51,838 bases of DNA from Actinomycetes bacterium (GCA_025358125.1 JANYKS010000061.1:1-51838), one strand, 5' to 3'. Positions 1-8,982 are shown, counted from the stretch's first letter. Program-made: numbers and translations. The notes: generated by a model not told the origin, from the letters alone.

Positions 1-2
1 GC

Positions 3-605
3 TGCATCAACGCGCTCGAAGAGATCGACGGTGGGGCCATCCACCTCGACGGCGATCGGGTGAGCGGGCGGGGCATCGACGTCGACGCGTTGCGCCAAGA
101 AGTCGGCATCGTCTTCCAGAGTTTCAATCTGTTCCCGCACATGAACGTGATCGACAACGTCACGCTCGCTCCACGCAAGGTGCTGGGGCTCGACGCGGAC
201 CAAGCCCACGACCGCGCGATGACACTGCTGAACCGAATCGGCCTTGCGGCCAAGGCCGAGGACTTTCCCGATCGGCTCTCCGGCGGTCAGCAGCAACGGG
301 TTGCGATCGTGCGCGCCCTGGCGATGCAACCGAAGCTGATGCTGCTCGACGAGATCACCTCGGCGCTCGACCCCGAGCTCGTCGCCGAGGTGCTCAACAT
401 CGTGCGCGATCTCGCTGCCGAGGGCATGACGATGATGCTTGCGACCCACGAGATGAACTTCGCGCGCGAAGTCGCTTCGAAGGTCTGCTTCTTGCACGAA
501 GGCGTGATCCTGGAGGAGGGCCCGCCGGACCAGATCTTCGGCAACCCTCGCGAAGAACGCACGCAAGCCTTCCTGAAGCGGATCGTCGAAGCCGGCCGGC
601 TCTGA
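3..605 (+). CDS. Polar amino-acid ABC transporter ATP-binding protein, 5'-truncated by window edge
   Basis: Nucleotide-binding subunit of a GlnQ/HisP-type amino-acid importer; it hydrolyses ATP at the cytoplasmic face of the membrane. The visible frame opens with CINALEEIDGG, the segment that normally follows the Walker A motif, so the P-loop lies just outside the window. Q-loop (VFQSFNLFPH), ABC signature (LSGGQQQR), Walker B (LMLLDEITSALD) and H-loop (ATHEM) are all present. The Walker B glutamate is followed by ITSALD, where most members have PTSALD. The C-terminus is complete. A GTG at 60 is an internal codon and not the start. Cognate permease and binding-protein genes would be upstream, so the substrate cannot be judged. 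Confidence 0.9.
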   Translation, partial: CINALEEIDGGAIHLDGDRVSGRGIDVDALRQEVGIVFQSFNLFPHMNVIDNVTLAPRKVLGLDADQAHDRAMTLLNRIGLAAKAEDFPDRLSGGQQQRVAIVRALAMQPKLMLLDEITSALDPELVAEVLNIVRDLAAEGMTMMLATHEMNFAREVASKVCFLHEGVILEEGPPDQIFGNPREERTQAFLKRIVEAGRL

Positions 606-637
606 GCCCGGCCGGGAAGCATTGCGCAGACCCGCCA

Positions 638-666
638 TTGACAATGAGACGGATTCGTCTTAGTGT
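638..666 (+). promoter_or_regulatory. TetR promoter with operator palindrome between -35 and -10
   Basis: TTGACA at 638-643 and TAGTGT at 661-666 are 17 nt apart. The spacer holds AGACG-GATT-CGTCT (647-660), a perfect inverted repeat inside a longer imperfect one (645-662). The palindrome between the hexamers suggests autorepression by the downstream TetR protein (inference). Confidence 0.6.
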
Positions 667-674
667 CTCAGACT

Positions 675-1259
675 GTGACTCCGGCTGAAACCCGAATCCT
701 CGACGCCACCAAGCTGTGTTGCGAGCGGTGGGGCATCGCCAAGGTCGGTATCGACGACATCGCGGCCGAGGCCGGCGTGTCCCGGGCGACGCTGTACCGC
801 ATGTTCCCAGGCGGCAAGGACGTCGTGTTCGACGCCTTGCGCGTCCGTGAGATGGAGGAGTTCTTCACCGAGTTGAAGCTCGGTGTCATCGGCGCGACCG
901 ATCTCGAGGACATCGTCGTGCGCACGGTCGTTGTCGCAACGCAAGAACTGCGTGCGGACGAGCACCTCGCGATCATGCTGATGTCGGAGCCGGGCGACAC
1001 GCTTGCGCACCTGACCGTTCAGGGCCTGCCGCGCATCATCCGGATGGCTTCGCTGTTCCTCGCCCCGCTGATCGATCAGTACCTCGGCCGCGATCAGAGC
1101 GCCCGCCTCGTCGACATCCTCGCCCGGCTCGTCATCTCGTACTTCCTGGCGCCGTCCGAGCACGTCGATCTCGGCGATGCGGAATCGGCTCGGCTGTTCA
1201 TCCAGACCCACATCCTTCCCGCCTTCCAAACCTCAGTAGACACAGGAGCCTCCTCATGA
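675..1259 (+). CDS. TetR/AcrR family transcriptional regulator
   Basis: One-component repressor of about 194 residues. The N-terminal helix-turn-helix is clear (about residues 20-50: GIDDIAAEAGVSRATLYRMFPGGKD), followed by a diverged all-helical ligand domain. The frame is open from a GTG at 663, but that codon overlaps the predicted -10 hexamer. The GTG at 675 sits 8 nt after the hexamer, as expected for a leaderless mRNA, and gives a normal TetR start (TPAETRILDAT). The stop overlaps the ATG of the diiron gene (ATGA), so the two are translationally coupled. Likely controls itself, the diiron gene and probably the methyltransferase. The ligand is unknown. Confidence 0.88.
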   Translation: MTPAETRILDATKLCCERWGIAKVGIDDIAAEAGVSRATLYRMFPGGKDVVFDALRVREMEEFFTELKLGVIGATDLEDIVVRTVVVATQELRADEHLAIMLMSEPGDTLAHLTVQGLPRIIRMASLFLAPLIDQYLGRDQSARLVDILARLVISYFLAPSEHVDLGDAESARLFIQTHILPAFQTSVDTGASS

Positions 1260-2401
1260 CCATCGTGCACAACGACAACGAAACCATCCTCGGCCGCAAC
1301 GAGATCAACGACATCGACGCGATCCTCGCGATCCCCAACACCGACCCCAACGAGGTCGAGCACATCGTCAAGAACAACGCCGACTCGATCTTCACGTGGG
1401 ACTACAGCCTCAGCCGCCCAGCGCTTCGCAAGCTGTACGAGAAGGCCAAGGTCGGCCAGTGGAACGCCACCACCGACCTGCCGTGGACGACCGATGTCGA
1501 TATCGAACGCACCCTCGCCGCCGACCAGGCGATCCTCGGTACCGGATTCGACGCCAGCCTCTATGCCGACACGCCGGTCGCCAAGTGGGGTGAGAAGGAA
1601 TGGCTCAATTTCGGGATCGAAGGCCGCAACTGGCAACTCAGCCAGTTCCTGCACGGCGAGCAGGGCGCGCTGATCTGCACCGCCAAGATCGTCGAGACCG
1701 TGCCGTGGTACGACGCCAAGCTGTATGCGAGTACCCAGGTCGTCGACGAAGCCCGTCACGTCGAGGTGTTCGCCCGGTACTTGAACGAAAAGCTCGGCGG
1801 CAGTTATCAGGTCAACGCCCATCTGCGGATGCTGCTCGACGACATCATCAACGACAGCCGGTGGGACATGACCTACCTCGGCATGCAGGTGATGGTCGAG
1901 GGGCTCGCCCTCGCGGCGTTCGGCTTCCTGCACCAGACCACCACCGAACCGCTGCTCAAGCAGCTCCTGCGTTATGTGATGAGCGACGAAGCCCGCCACG
2001 TGGCGTTCGGCGTGTTGAGCCTGAAAGAGGTCTACGACGGCATGACCGATGCCGAGATGAAGGATCGGCAGGAGTTCGCGTTCGAAGCCGCCGTGCGAAT
2101 GCGTGACCGTTTCATGCAGCAGGAGGTGTGGGAACGCCAGGGTGTCAACATGAAAGACATCATGCCGGTCGTTCTCAACGACCCGACCCGTGGCATGTTC
2201 CAGACGATGCTGTTCAGCAAGATCGTTCCGAACTGCAAAAAGCTCGGCCTGCTCGATCGCAACGACAAGTGGCTCCGCCGTCGGTTCGAGGAGATGAACG
2301 TCATCCAGTTCGAGGATTGGGTCGACACCGGCGAGGAGTACAACGCCTTCGCGCTCGATGCGGACCAAGCCGAGCATGCAGTGCCCGTCGCCGGCGAATG
2401 A
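1256..2401 (+). CDS. Ferritin-like diiron carboxylate protein (R2/AurF-like)
   Basis: 381-residue predicted non-haem diiron enzyme. Two helix-pair half-sites are visible: Glu135 (HGEQGAL) with Glu165/His168 (DEARH), and Glu215 (MVEGLAL) with Glu245/His248 (DEARH). This is the full E, ExxH, E, ExxH ligand set of the ribonucleotide-reductase-R2/AurF type superfamily. Members activate O2 for hydroxylation, N-oxygenation or desaturation; the substrate here cannot be read from sequence. No signal peptide or membrane segment is seen, so it is probably cytoplasmic. It is coupled to the TetR gene by a 4-nt overlap and followed after 21 nt by a methyltransferase, suggesting an inducible modification or detoxification operon. 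Confidence 0.82.
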   Translation: MTIVHNDNETILGRNEINDIDAILAIPNTDPNEVEHIVKNNADSIFTWDYSLSRPALRKLYEKAKVGQWNATTDLPWTTDVDIERTLAADQAILGTGFDASLYADTPVAKWGEKEWLNFGIEGRNWQLSQFLHGEQGALICTAKIVETVPWYDAKLYASTQVVDEARHVEVFARYLNEKLGGSYQVNAHLRMLLDDIINDSRWDMTYLGMQVMVEGLALAAFGFLHQTTTEPLLKQLLRYVMSDEARHVAFGVLSLKEVYDGMTDAEMKDRQEFAFEAAVRMRDRFMQQEVWERQGVNMKDIMPVVLNDPTRGMFQTMLFSKIVPNCKKLGLLDRNDKWLRRRFEEMNVIQFEDWVDTGEEYNAFALDADQAEHAVPVAGE

Positions 2402-2422
2402 CCTCGCCGGGTGGCTGGAGGT

Positions 2423-3211
2423 ATGTCCGACGCCTGGGATCCAGCGACATACCGCAAGTTTGCCGGCGAGCGGCGCCAGCCGTTCCATGACCTGCTCGCC
2501 CTGCTCGACGCCCCCGTGGAGTCCGCGGTCGACCTTGGCTGCGGCCCCGGTGAACTGACGCGTCTTGCCGCCGATCTGCTGGGCACGCGGGCGATGGTGG
2601 GCATCGACAACTCCGAGTCGATGTTGGTCGACAGCGGCGAACACGTCCGCGACGGAGTCAGCTTCGAATTCGGCGACATCGGCACATGGACGGCCGCCGC
2701 GGCGTTCGATCTCGTGCTCGCGAATGCGTCGCTGCAGTGGGTGCCCGACCATCCAACGGTGCTGCGGCGCTGGACAGCAGCGATCAAGCCGGGTGGCCAG
2801 CTCGCGGTGCAGGTTCCCGCCAATGCGAACATGGCATCGCACACGGTGGCCGGCGAGATCGCCCATCGCGAGCCGTTCCTGTCGGCGTTCGGTGCCGATG
2901 GTCCGCCTGGCGATCCTGTCGAAGACAACGTGTTGGAGCCCGAACAATACGCGGCGTTGCTGTACGAGCTCGGTTTCACGGACCAGCACGTCCGGCTGCA
3001 GGTCTATCCGCACGTGCTGGCAAGCAGCCGCAGCGTCGTCGATTGGGTCCGGGGCACCACGCTGACGCGCTTCCAACGCCGGCTCGACGCCGACATGTTC
3101 GCTGCGTTCGTGAACGCCTACGAGAACCGACTGATCGAGGTGATCGGCGAGCACGTGCCGTACTTCTTCCCGTTCCGGCGAATCCTGATGTGGGGGAGAC
3201 GGGGCGACTGA
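2423..3211 (+). CDS. tam: Class I SAM methyltransferase, trans-aconitate 2-methyltransferase-like
   Basis: 262-residue SAM-dependent methyltransferase. Motif I is AVDLGCGPGELT (about residues 35-46), motif II acid region VGIDNSESML, and motif IV LVLANASLQWVPDH. The opening WDPATYRKFAGERRQPFHDLL and the internal NASLQWVPDHPTVL are characteristic of Tam, which methylates trans-aconitate to relieve inhibition of aconitase. The ATG at 2423 is chosen because it begins the family's usual N-terminus; a GTG at 2411 would add four residues. GGAGG lies only 1 nt before this ATG, an unusually short spacing, so coupling to the upstream diiron gene is likely. The exact substrate is uncertain, because many paralogues with this fold are unassigned. 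Confidence 0.75.
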   Translation: MSDAWDPATYRKFAGERRQPFHDLLALLDAPVESAVDLGCGPGELTRLAADLLGTRAMVGIDNSESMLVDSGEHVRDGVSFEFGDIGTWTAAAAFDLVLANASLQWVPDHPTVLRRWTAAIKPGGQLAVQVPANANMASHTVAGEIAHREPFLSAFGADGPPGDPVEDNVLEPEQYAALLYELGFTDQHVRLQVYPHVLASSRSVVDWVRGTTLTRFQRRLDADMFAAFVNAYENRLIEVIGEHVPYFFPFRRILMWGRRGD

Positions 3212-3318
3212 GCCGACTACGATGGGGAGCGCGCGAGCTACCAAGATGTGTGGATGGAACTGCGTCGAGATCCGATTCCCACCCAGGGGATCGATCGTGT
3301 GAAGAAAGGAACGTTCTG

Positions 3319-4233
3319 ATGGCCCGCTTCGGCCGTGTACTCACTGCGATGGTGACGCCGTTCAACGACGACGGGTCGCTGAACCTCGATGTCGCCCAGC
3401 AACTCGCCAGGTATCTGCAGGACCACGGCAACGACGGGCTCGTCGTCGCCGGCACCACCGGCGAGGCGCCGGTGCTCACCGACGACGAGCGGCTGTCGCT
3501 GTTTGCTGCGGTCATCGAGGCGGTCACCATTCCTGTCATCGCCGGGAGCGGAACCAACGACACGGCACACTCTGTGCATCTGACCAAGGAGGCGGCCGCG
3601 CTCGGCGCCGCCGGCGTGCTCGGCCTGTGCCCCTATTACAACCGCCCCTCGCAGGCCGGCATCGAGGCTCATCTGCGGGCGATGGCCGGTGCCAGCGATC
3701 TGGCGATGATGGTGTACGACATCCCGGCCCGCACCGGCCGCAAGATCCTCACGTCCACGCTGCTGCGGTTGTTCCGCGAGGTGCCCAACATCGTCGCCCT
3801 GAAAGATGCGGCCGCGAATCCGGGCGAAACAGCGGCCCTGATCGCCGGCGCGCCCGACGGTGTCGAGGTCTACAGCGGCGATGACTCGATGACGCTGCCC
3901 TTGATGGCGACCGGCATCGTCGGCACCGTCGGCGTGGCGACGCACTGGACCGGTGACGACCATCAGCAGATGTTCGATCTGTGGGACAAGGGCGATACGG
4001 CCGGCGCCCGCCTCGTGAACAGCCGGATGCTCGAGAGCTTTGCGTTCGAGACCGGCGATGACGCGCCGAACCCACTCCCTTCGAAGGCGATGATGCGTCA
4101 TCTCGGCATTCAGGTCGGTCAGGCCCGGCTCCCGATGGGGGATGCCCCGGCGTTTGTCGACCAGCGAGCCCCCGAAGTGTGGGCCAACCTGCAACGATGG
4201 AGAGATGATTTTCCCCTTCGCCCAAGCCGTTAA
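3319..4233 (+). CDS. dapA: 4-hydroxy-tetrahydrodipicolinate synthase
   Basis: Condenses pyruvate with aspartate semialdehyde, the first committed step to diaminopimelate and lysine; cytoplasmic TIM barrel. 304 residues, typical length. Key residues visible: Thr46-Thr47 (GTTGE), Tyr107 (CPYYNRP), Tyr133 (VYDIPARTG) and Schiff-base Lys162 (VALKDAA). The usual N in Y-N-x-P is Asp here. The start is set by ATG with GAAAGGA 8 nt upstream; the frame is open much further upstream, but that part overlaps the methyltransferase. A TACGAT hexamer at 3217 could be the -10 of a promoter giving a leader of roughly 90 nt. The dapA-rnj order is conserved in Actinomycetota. Confidence 0.95.
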   Translation: MARFGRVLTAMVTPFNDDGSLNLDVAQQLARYLQDHGNDGLVVAGTTGEAPVLTDDERLSLFAAVIEAVTIPVIAGSGTNDTAHSVHLTKEAAALGAAGVLGLCPYYNRPSQAGIEAHLRAMAGASDLAMMVYDIPARTGRKILTSTLLRLFREVPNIVALKDAAANPGETAALIAGAPDGVEVYSGDDSMTLPLMATGIVGTVGVATHWTGDDHQQMFDLWDKGDTAGARLVNSRMLESFAFETGDDAPNPLPSKAMMRHLGIQVGQARLPMGDAPAFVDQRAPEVWANLQRWRDDFPLRPSR

Positions 4234-4236
4234 GTC

Positions 4237-5898
4237 GTGACCGCTCCCGTCAAGATCATCTTTCTCGGCGGTCTCGGCGAGATCGGCCGCAACTGCATGG
4301 CGATCGATCAGGACAATCAGGTCCTGCTGATCGACTGTGGTCTGATGTTCCCCGATGCCGACATGCACGGCATCGACCTCGTGCTGCCGGACTTCACGTG
4401 GCTGCGCGAGAACAAGGATCGCGTCGTCGGCTGCGTAGCCACCCATGGCCACGAGGACCACGTCGGCGGGTTGCAGTACCTGCTCCGTGAGCTGAGTTTT
4501 CCGATCTTCGGCTCGGCGGTCACGCTTGGCCTCGCCCGCAACCGGATCGAGGAGGCCGGCCTGCTCGGGCGGACCGAGCTCGTCGTCGTCAAGGACGGCG
4601 AGCGGCGGATGATCGGCCCGTTCGATGTCGAGTTCATCCCGGTGACGCACAGCGTTCCCCACGCCCATGCCATCGTCGTGCACACCCCGCAGGGCGTCGT
4701 CGTGCACTCCGGCGACTTCAAGCTCGATCTCACCCCCGTCGATGGCCGGCGAACGGATCTCGCCCGGCTCGGCTCGATCGCGTCGAACGAAGGCATCCGG
4801 CTGCTCCTCGCCGACAGCACGAACTCGGAGGAAAAGGGCCACTCGCCGAGCGAGAAATCGGTCGGGGTGGCGCTTCGCAACATCTTCTCCGAGCACGCCG
4901 GGCGGAGGATCATCACCGCCAGCTTCGCCAGCCATCTCCATCGGATCCAGCAGATCGCAGACGCTGCGATCGCCAATGGCCGCGTTGTCGCAACACTCGG
5001 TCTGAGTATCAAGAAGAACGTTCGCCTCGGGCGCGAACTCGGCATCTTGTCGATCCCCGATGCGTCGCTGATCGACATCGACGAAGCGGACAAGTACCCG
5101 CCTGGAAAGGTCTGCATCGTCTCGACCGGTTCGCAGGGTGAGCCGATGTCAGCGCTCGGTCTGTTGGCACGCGGCGAGAACCGGTGGGTCAAGGTCGGCG
5201 ACAACGACACCGTCATCTTGTCAAGCCACGCGATCCCCGGCAACGAGAGCAACGTCAATCGGGTCATCGACGGTTTGCTCCGGGCCGGCGTTGACGTGGT
5301 CCACAGCGGCATCGCCGACGTGCACGCAACGGGCCACGCCCAGGCTGACGAGCTGAAGACGTACCTCTCGATCCTCCAGCCGGAGTGGTACGTGCCGATT
5401 CACGGCGAGTACCGCCACCTTGTCGCCAACTCCAAGCTCGGGGTGGTCATGGGTGTGCGGCCGCAGAACGTGTTGGTCTGCGAGGACGGGGACGTGTTGT
5501 CGATCGGCGACGACACCATCGAAATCAGCGCACGGGTGCCGGCCGGCTATCTGTACGTCGACGGCATCGTCGGCGATGTCGGCCAGGGTGTACTGCGCGA
5601 CCGCAAGGTGCTCGCAGAGGAGGGCGTCGTGGTCGTGGTGGTGACCGTCGACATCGTGTCCGGCAAGGTGCTGACCGGACCGGAGATCATCACCCGCGGC
5701 TGGGTCTACGCGCCCGAAGCCGAGGACCTGCTCGACGAGGCCTGCGACCGCGTCGCCGCAGCCGTCGAGGCCGCGCTCGCCAAAGGCGAACGCAACGTCG
5801 ACGCGTTGGAGCGCGACGTCCGCAAGGCCGCCGGAAAGTTCGTCAGCGAACGAACCAAGCGGAGGCCGATGATCGTGCCGGTGGTGATGGAGGCGTAA
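4237..5898 (+). CDS. rnj: Ribonuclease J
   Basis: 553-residue MBL/beta-CASP nuclease with 5'-exonuclease and endonuclease activity in mRNA decay and rRNA maturation. The zinc motif is His70-x-His72-x-Asp74-His75 (ATHGHEDHVGG). Later motifs include HSVPHAHA, VVHSGDFKLD, the beta-CASP segment ITASFASHLHRIQQ and PIHGEYRHL, with the C-terminal domain present. It starts at GTG only 3 nt after the dapA stop, so it is cotranscribed with dapA. Length and motifs are normal for actinobacterial RNase J. Confidence 0.96.
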   Translation: MTAPVKIIFLGGLGEIGRNCMAIDQDNQVLLIDCGLMFPDADMHGIDLVLPDFTWLRENKDRVVGCVATHGHEDHVGGLQYLLRELSFPIFGSAVTLGLARNRIEEAGLLGRTELVVVKDGERRMIGPFDVEFIPVTHSVPHAHAIVVHTPQGVVVHSGDFKLDLTPVDGRRTDLARLGSIASNEGIRLLLADSTNSEEKGHSPSEKSVGVALRNIFSEHAGRRIITASFASHLHRIQQIADAAIANGRVVATLGLSIKKNVRLGRELGILSIPDASLIDIDEADKYPPGKVCIVSTGSQGEPMSALGLLARGENRWVKVGDNDTVILSSHAIPGNESNVNRVIDGLLRAGVDVVHSGIADVHATGHAQADELKTYLSILQPEWYVPIHGEYRHLVANSKLGVVMGVRPQNVLVCEDGDVLSIGDDTIEISARVPAGYLYVDGIVGDVGQGVLRDRKVLAEEGVVVVVVTVDIVSGKVLTGPEIITRGWVYAPEAEDLLDEACDRVAAAVEAALAKGERNVDALERDVRKAAGKFVSERTKRRPMIVPVVMEA

Positions 5899-5900
5899 TC

Positions 5901-6518
5901 GTGGCGCGCTCGGCAAACGACGTGATCCGCCGTGGCCCGCTCGCCGGGCCCGCCCGGCCCGCCCGGCCCGCCCGGTTCGCGACGATGGCGGTGGCGATGG
6001 CGATGGCGATGATGGCGGCCTGCTCGGACTCGACGGCGTCATCGGCAGCGACGACCGTTGCGCCGGTTCCGATCGGACATCCGCCGTTGCTGGTCGATCA
6101 GATCGGCGTAGCGGTCTCGGCCCTCGAGGCTGAGCTCGGTGGCCCGCAACAGTATTTCGAGGTCAATGCGACGCCGACCCTCGTCAATGTGTTCGTCGCG
6201 ACGTCCAACGCAACGCAGGCGGTGGCCTATGTCTTTGCTGCCGGGAAATTGGCGGCGCCGTCACCCGCGCTGGCAGCGAGCGGCCCCACGTTCGCACAGC
6301 GTGACATCGACTTCGATCCGACCCGCGTGTTGGCGGGTGTCGTCAGACAGCTTCCTGACTCCAGCCCACTGTTGTTCTCGGTGGTCGGGCGTCCGGTTGG
6401 CGGCGTCGAGAACAGCGTCACCGTCGGCTCGTCGCAGGGTGCCGAGTTCAAAGTCTACCTGCGCGCCGACGGTGCAATCCTGGGTACCGATCAGCTTCTC
6501 GGAGCGGGTCAGTCATAA
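5901..6518 (+). CDS. Predicted lipoprotein of unknown function
   Basis: 205-residue secreted lipoprotein. The N-terminus is Arg-rich, followed by a hydrophobic Ala/Met stretch and the lipobox MAAC, so lipidation at Cys is expected. The mature part has a Thr/Ser-rich linker and then a compact domain (PLLVDQIGVAVSALEAELGG ... FKVYLRADGAILGTDQLLG) that I do not recognise. The start at GTG 5901 lies 2 nt after the rnj stop; ATG 5985 is an alternative that would remove the Pro/Arg repeat. It sits between rnj and ftsK in an otherwise conserved block, so a cell-envelope role is possible but unproven. The signal-peptide region is built from short tandem DNA repeats. Confidence 0.7.
   Translation: MARSANDVIRRGPLAGPARPARPARFATMAVAMAMAMMAACSDSTASSAATTVAPVPIGHPPLLVDQIGVAVSALEAELGGPQQYFEVNATPTLVNVFVATSNATQAVAYVFAAGKLAAPSPALAASGPTFAQRDIDFDPTRVLAGVVRQLPDSSPLLFSVVGRPVGGVENSVTVGSSQGAEFKVYLRADGAILGTDQLLGAGQS
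5947..5973 (+). repeat. Three perfect 9-bp tandem repeats in a signal-peptide region
   Basis: GGCCCGCCC occurs three times head to tail, coding Pro-Ala-Arg repeats. A few bases later (about 5985-6015) GCGATG/GTG hexamers code the Ala-Met signal-peptide core. Confidence 0.85.
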
Positions 6519-6549
6519 GGGATGGCGCCGGGATCGCGCGCCCCCTTGC

Positions 6550-6555
6550 TACGTT
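6550..6555 (+). promoter_or_regulatory. -10 hexamer of leaderless ftsK transcript
   Basis: TACGTT ends 9 nt before the ftsK ATG and no Shine-Dalgarno sequence is present. This matches the TAnnnT pattern seen before many starts in this window. Confidence 0.45.
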
Positions 6556-6564
6556 TGATCACCT

Positions 6565-8982
6565 ATGGCAACGTGGGGTAGCAAGCCCCGAAAGGCAGCT
6601 CCGACCCGAACGACGGGCACGTCGCGCGTCGGCGCGCCCAAGAATCAGTCGTCGCGCGTTCTGGCGACCAAGTCGACCGACTCCACCGTGCCGATGCGGC
6701 GGGGTGGTCAGGCCCGCGCCGATCTACGCTCCGCCGTCGATGGTCGCGAGCACGAATTCATCGGCATCGCATTCATCGCCGGTGGCGTGCTCGTCGGCCT
6801 TGCGACCTATTTCAAGCTGGCCGGCATCCTTGGTCGGGCCGTCGACGGGCTGCTCGGCTGGCTCACCGGTCTCGGCCGGTTCGTCGTGCCCGTCACATTG
6901 GTCGCCGTCGGTCTGGCCCTCGTGCGCCAGAGCCGTAGCGGCCATCGCGTCCGTCTCATCGCCGGCTGGGGCGCGATCGGGTTCGCCGGTCTCGGCCTGC
7001 TGCACATCATTCGCGAGCCGCATACCGGTATCACCCTGCACACCGCAACGCTCAAGCGCGCTGGTGGATGGTTCGGCGCCATCATCGGCGTCCCGACGAG
7101 GTCCCTCATCGGCACCATCGGTGGGGTCGTGGTGCTCGTTGCGATCGGGTTGGCGGGCGTACTGCTGATCTCCAATCAAAGCGTGCGTTCGCTGTACATC
7201 AGGGTCCACCGGTCGATCACGGTGCTCACCATGCCCGTCGGCCGCGCCGCACGGCGCGCCGTCGGCGACATGTCGACGCTGTCGCGCGACCGTCACCCAG
7301 AACTGGGAGCCGGCTCGAGCCTTGCCCTGCAGATCTACGACGCCGACGCCGAGGAAGTGGATCCTCCGACAGCCAAGCAGCGTTTCAAGAAGGCCCTGCC
7401 GCCCGCGTCGTCGGATGCTGCGCTGGCCCTGCCGGGCGAGCAGGGCGAACTCGAGCTCGGTCCCGGCGCGAAGAAAGGTCAGTGGACCCTTCCGCCGGCG
7501 TCGTTGCTCACTCGCTCCGGTGTGCAGACCGTCAACAAGGCCGAAGTCGAGGCACGGGGCCGCACGCTCGTCGAGTCACTCAATTCACACGGCGTCGAGA
7601 CCAAGCTCGTCGGGATGACAGTCGGCCCGACGGTCACCCGCTACGAACTCGAGCTCGGCAGTGGTGTCAAGGTTGCGCGGGTCACGAGCCTCAACCGCGA
7701 CATCGCCTATGCGATGGCAGCCATCGATGTCCGCATCCTCGCCCCGATCCCCGGACGTTCGGCCATCGGTGTCGAGGTGCCGAACCACACTCGTCAGCTC
7801 GTGTCGCTCGGCGACATCATGGGCTCCAGCGAGGCCAAGGCCGCCTCGCATCCGCTCGATGTCGCGATCGGCAAGGACATCGCCGGCCGATCGGTGTTCC
7901 TCAATCTCGCGACGACGCCTCATCTGCTCATCGCCGGGGCGACGGGCGCCGGTAAGTCGAGTGGTATCAACTGCATCATCTCGTCGATGTTGATGCGGGC
8001 GACGCCCGATCAGGTGCGGCTGATCCTGATCGACCCGAAGCAGGTCGAGATGGGCCAGTACAACCGCCTGCCGCATCTGCTCACCCAGCCGGTCACGAAC
8101 CCGAAGAAGGCCGCGAACGCGTTGGGCTGGGCGTGCAAGGAGATGGACCGCCGCTACGACGTGCTGTTCGAGGTCGGCTTCCGCGACATCACCGGATACA
8201 ACGCAGCGTTCGATCGCGGTGAGCTGCAGCGAGAGCCAGGGGCGGCATCGGAGAAAGAACCGGAACGGATGCCCTACATCGTCGTGGTCGTCGACGAGCT
8301 CAACGACTTGATGATGGTGGCAGCCCGCGATGTCGAAGAGTGCATCACCCGCATCGCCCAAAAGGCGCGCGCCGTCGGCATCCACTTGATCATCGCGACG
8401 CAACGCCCGAGCGTGAACGTGATCACCGGCGTGATCAAGGCCAACGTGCCGGCCCGGATGGCGTTCGCCGTCAGCAGCCTCACCGACAGCCGGGTTATCC
8501 TCGATCAGCCGGGTGCTGAAAAGCTTGTCGGCAAGGGCGACATGCTGCTCCTGCCCGGCAACTCCAACGTCGCCCAACGCATCCAGGGGTCCTTCGTCAG
8601 CGAGGAGGAGGTCCGCAAGATCGTCGGCCACTGGCGGCGTCAGGCCCCGGAGGTGACCTATGTGTCCGGCGTCGAGGGCGACGACAACGGCGGTGGGAAT
8701 GGCGGACTGTTCACCAACAGCAGTGGGGGCGGCTCGAGCTTTGGCTCCAATGGCGACGAGGACGACGACGACCTTCGGCGCCAGGCGATGGAGCTCGTTG
8801 TTCGCAGCCAGCTCGGCTCTACGTCGATGCTCCAACGCAAGCTCAAGATCGGTTTCGCGAGGGCCGGGCGAATCATGGATCTGCTCGAGCAGGGCGGTGT
8901 CGTCGGGCCGAGTGAGGGGTCCAAGGCGAGAGCAGTACTGATGACGGTCGAGGAATACGAGCTGCTGAGCGGCAACGGCTGA
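6565..8982 (+). CDS. ftsK: DNA translocase FtsK/SpoIIIE
   Basis: 805-residue septal DNA pump that moves chromosome ends through the closing septum and promotes XerCD-dif recombination. Order: basic N-terminal tail (residues 1-55), about four transmembrane segments (roughly 65-205), short acidic/Ala linker, then the RecA-like motor with Walker A GATGAGKS near residue 458 and Walker B IVVVVDELNDL. The C-terminal winged-helix gamma domain (about 740-805: VVRSQLGSTSMLQRKLKIG ... GSKARAVLM) reads KOPS. The linker is short compared with E. coli FtsK, as is usual for actinobacteria. An Asn/Gly/Ser-rich spacer precedes gamma. Confidence 0.96.
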   Translation: MATWGSKPRKAAPTRTTGTSRVGAPKNQSSRVLATKSTDSTVPMRRGGQARADLRSAVDGREHEFIGIAFIAGGVLVGLATYFKLAGILGRAVDGLLGWLTGLGRFVVPVTLVAVGLALVRQSRSGHRVRLIAGWGAIGFAGLGLLHIIREPHTGITLHTATLKRAGGWFGAIIGVPTRSLIGTIGGVVVLVAIGLAGVLLISNQSVRSLYIRVHRSITVLTMPVGRAARRAVGDMSTLSRDRHPELGAGSSLALQIYDADAEEVDPPTAKQRFKKALPPASSDAALALPGEQGELELGPGAKKGQWTLPPASLLTRSGVQTVNKAEVEARGRTLVESLNSHGVETKLVGMTVGPTVTRYELELGSGVKVARVTSLNRDIAYAMAAIDVRILAPIPGRSAIGVEVPNHTRQLVSLGDIMGSSEAKAASHPLDVAIGKDIAGRSVFLNLATTPHLLIAGATGAGKSSGINCIISSMLMRATPDQVRLILIDPKQVEMGQYNRLPHLLTQPVTNPKKAANALGWACKEMDRRYDVLFEVGFRDITGYNAAFDRGELQREPGAASEKEPERMPYIVVVVDELNDLMMVAARDVEECITRIAQKARAVGIHLIIATQRPSVNVITGVIKANVPARMAFAVSSLTDSRVILDQPGAEKLVGKGDMLLLPGNSNVAQRIQGSFVSEEEVRKIVGHWRRQAPEVTYVSGVEGDDNGGGNGGLFTNSSGGGSSFGSNGDEDDDDLRRQAMELVVRSQLGSTSMLQRKLKIGFARAGRIMDLLEQGGVVGPSEGSKARAVLMTVEEYELLSGNG

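Noticed and set aside
1094..3244. 716-codon minus-strand open frame
   Set aside because: Antisense shadow of the TetR, diiron and methyltransferase genes. Its translation has no recognisable domain, and high GC makes such frames common.
3212..3318. Riboswitch in the dapA leader
   Set aside because: About 90 nt of leader is present, but I could not build a lysine-riboswitch or T-box core from it.
3238..4941. 567-codon minus-strand open frame under dapA/rnj
   Set aside because: Mirror of strongly conserved genes. His/Asp/Val-rich composition without motifs.
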